Below are positions 1 to 6,202 of a DNA stretch of 11,600 bases, piece after piece (the stretch's first letter is position 1; the number at the start of each line of letters is the position of its first letter). Made by a program: the position numbers and the translations under genes. Source of the stretch: DASUFI01 sp036274635 (GTDB lineage: Bacteria; Planctomycetota; B15-G4); the NCBI GenBank assembly GCA_036274635.1, contig DASUFI010000022.1, forward strand, positions 1 through 11,600, written 5' to 3'. Under the pieces are notes generated by a model. It had not been told where the DNA came from. It did no database searches and saw nothing but the letters and a program-made list of their open reading frames with translations.

Positions 1-1
1 C

Positions 2-385
2 GGATGCCACGCCGACTCGTCGATCAGCGTGGCGGCGGATCGAGCCACGGCCGACGGAACTCATGCCATGACATGGGATCCCGGAGTGCCCGTCTACACG
101 ACGTTCCGTGCACCCGATCGAACAGTCGTTGTGTCCGTCAGTTCGATCGTCCGCAACAACCACGACTTGCTCTGTCGCGTCGTTGCCGTGGCAGACGTCT
201 TCGATGCGGGCAAGTGGCGCTCCGGCGCAACGCAGGGTGTACAGGAGGTCACACTCGATCACAGCGGCAAAGTCGGTTCCGGTTTTGACGGATCTTGCAC
301 GACCCTCCTTCATCCACGCGAGGGCCTGACTTGGCGCGAGGTCAAGGAGCCCTCGGACCTCGTGCTGGATACGGAACCCGAGTGA
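2..385 (+). CDS. 3' end of an unidentified protein (5' truncated by window)
   Basis: The frame is open from base 2 to a TGA at 383-385. It ends in residues such as VTLDHSGKVGSGFDGS and a tail DLVLDTEPE. I do not recognise the family. No membrane segment or catalytic motif is visible; the stretch VVVSVSSIV is short and beta-like. Possible internal starts are a GTG at 29 and an ATG at 68, but the frame runs off the left edge, so the true start may lie outside. The base composition is lower in G+C than the neighbouring aroA (33/60 at 121-180). This resembles the unit at 2894-4565 and could mean a different origin. It converges on aroA with 36 nt between the stops. That this is coding rests only on the open frame and plausible codon use. 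Confidence 0.5.
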   Translation, partial: GCHADSSISVAADRATADGTHAMTWDPGVPVYTTFRAPDRTVVVSVSSIVRNNHDLLCRVVAVADVFDAGKWRSGATQGVQEVTLDHSGKVGSGFDGSCTTLLHPREGLTWREVKEPSDLVLDTEPE

Positions 386-421
386 CCGCTCGGATCACGC
401 CTCGAGCCGCTTGCGGGCTGA

Positions 422-1813
422 TCACCCGGCCCGCACCGCCCCCATCGCCTCCGCGAACCCCGGCCAGCTCACCTCCCCCGCCGCCAGCGCCTTGCGCGGC
501 GGCAGCTCCCAGCCGGCGCTGATCGCCGCGACCGCCTCGCACAGCGCGAGCCGGTGATCCTCGAAGACCGGCCACATCGCCGGCTCGCGCCACTCCTCGA
601 CGCCGTCGATCACCAGCCCGTCGTCGCTCACCTGCACCGGCACGCCCAGCGCGGCGAGCAGCTCGGCCGTGGTCGCCACGCGGTCCGACTCCTTGAACCG
701 CAGCTCGGCGAGGCCGGCGAAGCGCGAGGTGCCGCGGGCGCGCGACGCGGCCAGCGCGAGGACGGGTAGCTCGTCGACCAGGTCGGGCACGTCCTCGGGC
801 GCAATGTCGAAGGCGGTCAGCGTGCTGCCGCCGGCGCGCAGGTCGCCGCGCGGGTCGTCGTCGGGCGGGCCGGCGAAGGCGCGCGTCTCGGCGGTCTCGC
901 CCAGGGCGACGGGGCCGGCCGTCTCGCGCGCGGCGCCGGCGGTGCCGCCGGCGAAGGACAGCGCGCTGGTCGCGCGGCGGCGCAGCACCATGAGGTCTGC
1001 GCCGGCGGCGAGCAGCGCGCGCAGGAAACCGGTGCGCCGCGGCCAGAGGCCGACGTCGCGCAGCCACAGCTCGCTGCCGGGGCAGAGCAGCGCGGCCAGC
1101 AGCGCGAAGGCGGCCGAGGATGGGTCGCCGGGCACGTCCAGCGTGGCGGCGCGCGGGCGGCCGGGGTGCACGGTGACGGCGCCGGGCTCGACCTGCACGC
1201 GCAGGCCGAAGCGCGGCAGCAGGCGCTCGGTGTGGTCGCGCGTGGGCACGTGCTGAACCACGGTGAGCGGACCGTCCGCGCGCAGGCCGGCCAGCAGCAG
1301 CGCGCTCTTCACCTGCGCCGAGGGCAGCTCGACCTCGAGGCGGCCGCCGGCGAGGTGCGCGCCCTCCACGGACAGCGGGAGGCGGTCGTAGGAGCCGTCC
1401 AGCGCCGCGGGCTCGATGCGCGCGCCGAGCGAGATGAGCGGCTCGACCACGCGGCGCATCGGGCGGCCGCGCAGCGAGGCGTCGCCGGTCAGCGTCCAGT
1501 GGCCGACGTGACCGGCCAGCAGCCCGAGGGCGAGGCGCGCGCAGGTGCCGGCGTTGCCGCAGTCCAGGGCCGCGGCCTTGGGCGCGGCCACGCCGGCAAT
1601 GCGGAGCTGGGGCGCGGCCGCGTCGCCCTCCCACGCGACCCGCGCGCCCAAAGCCGCGACGACGCCGGCCGTGGAGAGCGTGTCGCCCGCGCGCAGGGCG
1701 CCGCGCACGAGCGTCTCGCCCTCGGCGACGGCGCCCAGCAGCAGCGCGCGCTGCGTGGTGGACTTGTCGCCCGGCACGCGCAGCTCGCCGATGAGAGGCT
1801 TGGTGCCGGGCAT
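422..1813 (-). CDS. aroA: 3-phosphoshikimate 1-carboxyvinyltransferase (EPSP synthase)
   Basis: This cytosolic enzyme transfers the enolpyruvyl group of PEP to shikimate-3-phosphate, the sixth step of the shikimate pathway to chorismate. The 463-residue product carries the family motifs in order: PGDKS at 14-18, LDCGNAGT at 83-90, GDASLRGRPM at 110-119, SAQVKSALLLAGL at 165-177, RDHTERLL at 192-199, DPSSAAF at 230-236, DELPVLALAA at 347-356, RFKESDR at 372-378 and DHRLAL at 419-424. The residues after PGDKS are TTQR where many homologues have ISHR. A stretch rich in G, A, E and D at about 285-330 makes the protein slightly longer than the usual ~430 residues. The ATG at 1813 was chosen because the PGDKS motif follows 14 residues later; the frame stays open upstream only as an antisense shadow of the TraB-type gene. 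The gene is monocistronic here and divergent from that gene by 21 bp. Confidence 0.96.
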   Translation of the reverse strand: MPGTKPLIGELRVPGDKSTTQRALLLGAVAEGETLVRGALRAGDTLSTAGVVAALGARVAWEGDAAAPQLRIAGVAAPKAAALDCGNAGTCARLALGLLAGHVGHWTLTGDASLRGRPMRRVVEPLISLGARIEPAALDGSYDRLPLSVEGAHLAGGRLEVELPSAQVKSALLLAGLRADGPLTVVQHVPTRDHTERLLPRFGLRVQVEPGAVTVHPGRPRAATLDVPGDPSSAAFALLAALLCPGSELWLRDVGLWPRRTGFLRALLAAGADLMVLRRRATSALSFAGGTAGAARETAGPVALGETAETRAFAGPPDDDPRGDLRAGGSTLTAFDIAPEDVPDLVDELPVLALAASRARGTSRFAGLAELRFKESDRVATTAELLAALGVPVQVSDDGLVIDGVEEWREPAMWPVFEDHRLALCEAVAAISAGWELPPRKALAAGEVSWPGFAEAMGAVRAG

Positions 1814-1834
1814 CGCGCCGCCTATGGTAGCGGC

Positions 1835-2872
1835 ATGCCGCGCCCGTCGCGCCTGCTCGCCGCGCTGCTCCTCGCCGCCGCCTGCGCCGGGCCGCGCGGC
1901 ACCGTGGTCGTGCTCAAGACCGGCCAGGAGCTGCACGGCGAGGTGCGCGGCGAGGACGCGGGCGTGATCGACCTCGTCGGCATGGCCGGCGAGGACCTGC
2001 CGCTGGCGCGCCTGAACGTGCGCGCGGTCGAGGGCGACGGGCCCTACGCCGACCCGCCCATCCTGTGGCGCACGGTGCCCGCCACGAGCGGCCCGTTCGA
2101 CGCCGCGGGCCCCGGCCTGCCGCCGCCCGCCAGCTACATCCGCGCCCTGCGCACCGAGGACGGCGGCACGCTCGACGTGGCCGTGGGCGCCTTCGAGCGC
2201 GAGGACGGCCGGCGCGTCTACCTCGTGGGCGCGGTGCACATCGCGCACCCGGAGACCTTCGCCGAGCAGCAGTCCATCCTCGACTCCATGGACCTCGTGC
2301 TGTGGGAGGGCGTGGGCGCCAAGGAGAAGCCCAGCACCGAGGCCATGGAGCGCTTCGACGTGCTCTTCAAGACCCAGGTGCTGCTCAAGAACATCCTCAA
2401 CCTGGACTTCCAGCTCGACCGCATCGACTACCACCGCGGCTTCTGGCGCAACAGCGACATGGGCCTCAACGACCTGCAGGCCGAGCTGGACCGCCGCAAC
2501 CTCGAGATCATGCCCAACGAGGACCTGATCCGCGCGCTCTTCGGGACGCTCTTCAAGGTCATCGATCCGACCAAGGTGCCGCGCAACGAGGAGGTGGGCC
2601 GCACCTACCGCGCGCTGGTCGCGCCCTTCATGGCCGACACCGAGAAGATCTTCGCGCAGGCCGGCGCCGAGGGCCTCAAGGACGTGCTCATCGACATGCG
2701 CAACCGCAAGGTCATGGACGACCTCACCGTCGTGCTGGCCCAGCCGGACGCGCCACAGCGCACCGCCATCTACTACGGCGCCGGCCACCTGCCGGGCATG
2801 GCGCGCATCCTCGTGGACGAGATGGGCTTCAGCTACCTCGGCGCGCACTGGATCACGGCCTGGAGGTCTTGA
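1835..2872 (+). CDS. TraB/GumN-family exported protein with an N-terminal small beta module
   Basis: The 345-residue product starts with a basic, hydrophobic export signal (residues 2-16). It ends at Cys17 in LAAACAG, which may be a non-canonical lipobox. Residues 22-65 (VVVLKTGQELHGEVRG onward) resemble the small 'LKxGxxxxGxV' beta module common in planctomycete secreted proteins. Residues ~115-345 are TraB/GumN-like: GAVH at 132-135, LWEG with Glu158, RNRKVMDDL near 289-297 and GAGHLPGM at 315-322. In this family the two GxxH motifs and the Glu are proposed metal ligands of a Tiki/TraB-type peptidase; activity in bacteria is mostly untested. The ATG at 1835 gives the signal peptide. The longer open frame upstream is antisense to aroA. 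No Shine-Dalgarno is evident. The gene is divergent from aroA by 21 bp and is followed by a stem-loop and the GHKL gene in the same frame. Confidence 0.92.
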   Translation: MPRPSRLLAALLLAAACAGPRGTVVVLKTGQELHGEVRGEDAGVIDLVGMAGEDLPLARLNVRAVEGDGPYADPPILWRTVPATSGPFDAAGPGLPPPASYIRALRTEDGGTLDVAVGAFEREDGRRVYLVGAVHIAHPETFAEQQSILDSMDLVLWEGVGAKEKPSTEAMERFDVLFKTQVLLKNILNLDFQLDRIDYHRGFWRNSDMGLNDLQAELDRRNLEIMPNEDLIRALFGTLFKVIDPTKVPRNEEVGRTYRALVAPFMADTEKIFAQAGAEGLKDVLIDMRNRKVMDDLTVVLAQPDAPQRTAIYYGAGHLPGMARILVDEMGFSYLGAHWITAWRS

Positions 2873-2884
2873 CCTCCTCAGGCC
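2857..2884 (+). terminator. Stem-loop spanning the stop of the TraB-type gene
   Basis: GGAGGT (2862-2867), a CTTG tetraloop (2868-2871) and ACCTCC (2872-2877) form a perfect stem. It is extended by GGCCT (2857-2861) pairing with AGGCC (2880-2884) across a two-base bulge. The TGA stop of the upstream gene (2870-2872) lies in the loop. No T-tract follows, so this is terminator-like rather than a textbook intrinsic terminator. It would sit between the high-GC TraB-type gene and the lower-GC GHKL gene and could limit read-through between them. Confidence 0.5.
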
Positions 2885-2893
2885 GCTACGCCA

Positions 2894-4267
2894 ATGCCAT
2901 CCAGCAAGAAGCAGCAGCTAAGCGAATCTGATCGGAAGACGCTTGCTGTTGTTCAAGAGGCGATCCTTGGCGGAAGGGAGTTCGATGCGCAAGCGGTAGC
3001 ACTCGAGGTCCTTCGCGCGCCAGCTGCCCACGCAGCGCGGCATCTCTTCGGAATGTTGCGGCGCTTCCCTCGAGAAGTCGTGATCGACAGGATCCACTCG
3101 ACCCTTGGCGTACTGCGCGAGCGGGATGACGCATGGCGGCGCATCGTCGACAGAAGCATCATTGGCGCCGGCCGTTGTCCCAAAACCCTTCGAAGCCACC
3201 TCCGTGCGACCATTCGGGCGATGGAGCGTCAATCGCCCTTGCCTCCGGCCGCTGCACTCGCGGCCATTCGCAAGCCGACGGTTTATGAAACTCGGCCCGC
3301 TCAATTCCAGCCGGCAGAGCCGTTCCGCCCAGAGGCATCGATCGTGATCTCCACGAACAAGACATCCATTGACCAATTCCCTGCCCCCCTACTGCAGGAT
3401 TTCGCGCGCATTCCACAGTCGCGGAAGCGCATCCAGGTAGACCTGGCTGATGTTGAACATCTCTACATCTTCGGAATCGGCTTGCTTGCAACATGGCTTC
3501 GTACAGCAGCCAAACAGGGCCGCGTCGCCAACGCCACTGAAACCACGCGTCGCTATCTCGACCGAATCGGATTCATCGACGTCGTCGAGGGCCGCACCGC
3601 CGATCTCTGGGCAGAGGACGAGGGCTTCGCCATTGCGCTGCAGCGATTGCAGTCAACGTCATCGGTATTCGCATTGACAGACCGACTCGTAGCGATAATC
3701 GACAAGCATGGATTCCTGGGCTCTGACGACAAGGGCGGCCTGCAGACGACCTTTGCGGAGATGATGGAAAACGTCCTGCGGCACGCAGGGTCATTCCGCA
3801 ACGCCTACGTTGGCGCGCAGTACTATCCCAAGCGACGCAAGCTGTCGATCATCGTAATCGATGACGGCATTGGGATTCGTCAAAGCATCCTGACTGGATG
3901 GAACGACGAACTGAAACATGTCGCCACCACAGACGAAGCAGCAGTCTCGCTAGCGGTGAAGCCGCTTATCACCAGTAAGCCCGTGCGCAAGGACAGGGAG
4001 CTGGGACACTCAGGTTATGGTCTCTACGTCGTAAGCGAGCTCGCAGTTCGCAACGCGGGAACCTTCGCGCTGACGTCTGGTGACGCGACGATCTTCAAGT
4101 ATGCGGCCCGCGGCAATCCGAAGAGTCGCATCATGCTTCACGCACCTTGGCATGGTACGATCGTTTCTGTGGTGTTCGACTTGAACCAATTGCTGCCAAT
4201 CAGGGAAGTCTGGGCAACACTGCCGATGATCGAGGGCTATTCCTCGGAGGACTTCTTCGAGAATTAG
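2894..4267 (+). CDS. GHKL (HATPase_c) ATP-binding protein with an internal STAS-like segment
   Basis: The product is soluble, 457 residues, with no signal peptide or membrane segment. Residues 1-135 are helical and of unknown family. Residues ~148-232 look STAS-like (strand RIQVDLADVEHL, then FGIGLLATWL, then RYLDRIGF). Residues ~280-430 form a GHKL ATPase: N-box with E289, N293 and H297 (ENVLRHAG at 292-299), G1 box DDGIGI at 323-328 and G2 box GHSGYGLY at 371-378. There is no histidine-kinase DHp helix with a phospho-acceptor His, so it is more like an anti-sigma-type serine kinase or a regulatory ATPase than a classical sensor kinase. The ATG at 2894 is the first start after the upstream in-frame stop. 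The next gene starts 4 nt after its stop, so they are probably translated together. G+C is markedly below that of the neighbours (32/60 at 3421-3480), suggesting separate acquisition. Its biological target is unknown. Confidence 0.92.
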   Translation: MPSSKKQQLSESDRKTLAVVQEAILGGREFDAQAVALEVLRAPAAHAARHLFGMLRRFPREVVIDRIHSTLGVLRERDDAWRRIVDRSIIGAGRCPKTLRSHLRATIRAMERQSPLPPAAALAAIRKPTVYETRPAQFQPAEPFRPEASIVISTNKTSIDQFPAPLLQDFARIPQSRKRIQVDLADVEHLYIFGIGLLATWLRTAAKQGRVANATETTRRYLDRIGFIDVVEGRTADLWAEDEGFAIALQRLQSTSSVFALTDRLVAIIDKHGFLGSDDKGGLQTTFAEMMENVLRHAGSFRNAYVGAQYYPKRRKLSIIVIDDGIGIRQSILTGWNDELKHVATTDEAAVSLAVKPLITSKPVRKDRELGHSGYGLYVVSELAVRNAGTFALTSGDATIFKYAARGNPKSRIMLHAPWHGTIVSVVFDLNQLLPIREVWATLPMIEGYSSEDFFEN

Positions 4268-4271
4268 CGCC

Positions 4272-4565
4272 ATGGACATTCGGTTGGAAAAGTTCGGGAC
4301 TGTTCTGCTTACGCGCGATCAGGGCAAGCCAATCCGGGCGAAGCTGCTCAGCCTGATTCGATCCGGTCACGCGATCCGCGTCCTCTTCGACGACGTGGAG
4401 ACAGTGACGCCGTCGTTTGCCGACGAGGTGATCGGACGGATGCTGCTCGACTTGGGGGAAGCCGACTTCCGGAAGAACATCACGCTGGTCTGTTCGGATC
4501 CTGCTACGCGACGCCTCGTCAACGCTGTGCTCGCAAATCGAAAGCGGGAGCTCTTGCGGTCCTGA
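4272..4565 (+). CDS. DUF4325 STAS-like protein
   Basis: This small soluble protein of 97 residues matches the STAS-like DUF4325 pattern. An N-terminal strand and a basic helix are followed by the strand IRVLFDDVETV (35-45) and the signature TPSFADEVIG (46-55), then NITLVCSD (69-76). In SpoIIAA-type STAS proteins a Ser at the start of the equivalent helix is phosphorylated by a GHKL kinase; Ser48 is the candidate here, by inference only. The ATG lies 4 nt after the stop of the GHKL gene and lacks a strong ribosome site, which fits translational coupling. Pairing of a GHKL ATPase with DUF4325 is a recurrent arrangement in bacteria whose role is not established. Nothing obviously regulated (a sigma factor or an effector) sits in the same operon. 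Confidence 0.88.
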   Translation: MDIRLEKFGTVLLTRDQGKPIRAKLLSLIRSGHAIRVLFDDVETVTPSFADEVIGRMLLDLGEADFRKNITLVCSDPATRRLVNAVLANRKRELLRS

Positions 4566-4613
4566 TGCTCGCTGCTCGGGCCAGGAGCTAGTCGCCGTCG
4601 GAGTCCTTCGACG

Positions 4614-5306
4614 ATGCCTTCGCCGCGCCGCTCGCCACTGCGCCGCGCCGCGAAGGATGTCGCCCACACCGCGCTGGACGCGGCCGCCGCGCTGGGCCGC
4701 GCCGCGGGTTGGCTGCGGCCGCGCACTCGCGGCATCGAGGACATCGACCTCGTCGTGCCGCCGGACGACGAGCTGCGCGCCGAGTGGGCTGCGCTGCGGC
4801 CCGGCTACCTGCTGCTCCACCGCATGGCGGCCGCGTGCGCGCCGCGCAGCATCGTGGAGATCGGCGTGCGGCGCGGCGCGTCGGCCTTCGCGCTGCTCTC
4901 GGCGGCACCGCAGGCGGAGTACCTCGGACTCGACGCGGATGTCTGCACCTGGGGCGGCGTGCCGGGTGCGCTGTGGGACGCGCGACGGATGCTGCGGCGG
5001 GAGTTCCCACGGGCGCGCATCACGGTGCGGCGGCAGGACACGGCAGCGGCGGGGCTGCGGCTACCGGCGGCGGATCTGTATTTCGTGGATGGGGATCATT
5101 CGCGCGAGGGGTGTGCGCGGGATCTGGCGCTGTGCGCGGCGGCGGCTGATCCCGCGCGCGGGGCGCTGCTGCTGGTGGATGATGTCACGCACGAGCGTGG
5201 CGTGGCGCAGGCGGTGGAGGAGTTTGCGCGAGCGCGCGGGCTGCAGCCGATGATGCATCCGACGCTGCGCGGCCTGGCGGCGTTCGCGCTGCCTGCGCGC
5301 GGCTGA
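4614..5306 (+). CDS. Class I SAM-dependent methyltransferase (Methyltransf_24-like)
   Basis: The 230-residue protein has a basic N-terminus (residues 1-40) and then a Rossmann-type methyltransferase fold. Motif I is IVEIGVRRGASA (80-91), with the acidic LGLDADV after strand 2 (104-110). DLYFVDGDHS (154-163) is the acidic/His motif typical of Methyltransf_24 and cephalosporin-hydroxylase-like enzymes, and LLLVDDV (185-191) follows. The family methylates small molecules or sugars, often in glycan or secondary-metabolite loci; the substrate cannot be told from the sequence. GGAG at 4600-4603, ten bases before the ATG, supports the start. It lies 48 nt after the DUF4325 gene but has the high G+C of the flanking chromosome, so it probably does not belong to that module. 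It converges on the BY-kinase gene with only 4 bp between the stop codons. Confidence 0.9.
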   Translation: MPSPRRSPLRRAAKDVAHTALDAAAALGRAAGWLRPRTRGIEDIDLVVPPDDELRAEWAALRPGYLLLHRMAAACAPRSIVEIGVRRGASAFALLSAAPQAEYLGLDADVCTWGGVPGALWDARRMLRREFPRARITVRRQDTAAAGLRLPAADLYFVDGDHSREGCARDLALCAAAADPARGALLLVDDVTHERGVAQAVEEFARARGLQPMMHPTLRGLAAFALPARG

Positions 5307-5324
5307 AGCCTCAGTCCTGCCGCG
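5298..5324. terminator. Possible bidirectional terminator between convergent genes
   Basis: CGCGGC (5298-5303) can pair with GCCGCG (5319-5324), with an inner TGA/TCA pairing formed by the two stop codons around AGCC and a five-base asymmetric bulge. It sits exactly where the methyltransferase and BY-kinase genes converge. There is no T-tract on either strand and the stem is imperfect, so this is a weak call. Confidence 0.25.
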
Positions 5325-6180
5325 GCTCCTTCCCCTTCGGCTTCTCCGGCTTCTCCCCCGCCTGCTTCCGGATCCAGGCCTCCTCCTGATCCCTCAGCCG
5401 CTTCTCCGCCAGCTGCCGCGCCCGCGCCCGATCCGGCGCCTTCGGGTCGCTGCGGTCGACGTGGTACCGCCCCGTGCGGTCGGCATCCTCGCGGTCGGCC
5501 GGCAGGCCGGTGAGGAAGCTGCCCAGCACCTTGCCGCCGGCGCGCTGGATGGACTGCATGGTGCGCTGGGCGAGGTCGCGCGAGGTGTCCTCCATGCGCA
5601 CGACGAGCACGGCGCCGTTGCAGCGCGCGGCGAGGACGCAGGCGTCGGTGTAGGGGTGCACGGGGGGCGTGTCGATGAGCACCCAGGAGTAGCGGCGCTT
5701 GAGCTCGCCCAGCAGGTTGGCGAAGCGCTCGCCGCCCAGCAGCTCGGCCGGGCTGCGCGGCTCGTCGCCGGCGGCGATGAGGTCCAGGGCGCCGGCGAAG
5801 GTGGACTGCACCACCTGCTGCAGCGTGCGCGTGCCCTGCAGCAGCTCGGACACGCCCGGCGTGCGCGGCAGGCCCAGCAGGTCGGCCTGCGCGGGCCGGC
5901 GGAAGTCCACGTCCACGAGGCACACGCGCTGGCCCGGCAGCTCGGCGAGGCTCGCGGCCACGTTGGCGACGGTGACCGACTTGCCCTCGCCCTTGCGGCT
6001 GGAGGTGAAGACCAGCGCCCACGGCCCGCCCGCGCGGTTGAGGGCGGTGAGGTTGGTGCGGAAGGCGCGGTACTGCTCCGACTGCATGCAGCGCGGCTCG
6101 TGGCAGACCACGATGGCCGTCGAGACCTTGGAGTGCGAGCCGGCCGGGAGCTGGGCGGGCGGGGGCGTTTCGGCGGTCAT
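5311..6180 (-). CDS. CpsD/CapB-family (BY-kinase-type) P-loop ATPase
   Basis: The 289-residue cytoplasmic protein is related to the kinase domain of bacterial tyrosine kinases that control polysaccharide chain export. Visible motifs are QYRAFRTNL (36-44, the usual pre-P-loop helix), Walker A TSSRKGEGKS (59-68), Walker A' CLVDVDFRRP (87-96) and Walker B VLIDTPP (167-173). It has no Wzz/chain-length membrane domain, so a separate membrane activator would be expected; none is in the window. The C-terminus is unusual: BY-kinases normally end in a tyrosine cluster that is autophosphorylated, but here the tail (about 240-289) is charged and Lys/Pro/Glu-rich, with only Tyr239 nearby. The ATG at 6180 leaves 22 nt after the acyl-CoA dehydrogenase stop. 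Longer starts give a Cys/Thr-rich non-family sequence and would overlap that gene. It may also be a ParA/MinD-like relative, but DTPP and DFRRP favour CpsD. Confidence 0.9.
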   Translation of the reverse strand: MTAETPPPAQLPAGSHSKVSTAIVVCHEPRCMQSEQYRAFRTNLTALNRAGGPWALVFTSSRKGEGKSVTVANVAASLAELPGQRVCLVDVDFRRPAQADLLGLPRTPGVSELLQGTRTLQQVVQSTFAGALDLIAAGDEPRSPAELLGGERFANLLGELKRRYSWVLIDTPPVHPYTDACVLAARCNGAVLVVRMEDTSRDLAQRTMQSIQRAGGKVLGSFLTGLPADREDADRTGRYHVDRSDPKAPDRARARQLAEKRLRDQEEAWIRKQAGEKPEKPKGKEPRQD

Positions 6181-6202
6181 CGCAGGGCAGTCGGGAACGG
6201 GC

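Noticed and set aside
392..423. Stem GATCA (393-397) / TGATC (419-423) with inner AGCCGC / GCGGGCT as a bidirectional terminator
   Set aside because: The stem has a bulge and a large unpaired segment and no T-tract. It may help end both convergent transcripts but is too weak to list.
422..2848. Long minus-strand frame making aroA 808 residues
   Set aside because: Beyond 1813 it is antisense to the TraB-type gene and His/Val/Glu-rich without family features; the EPSP synthase N-terminus begins at 1813.
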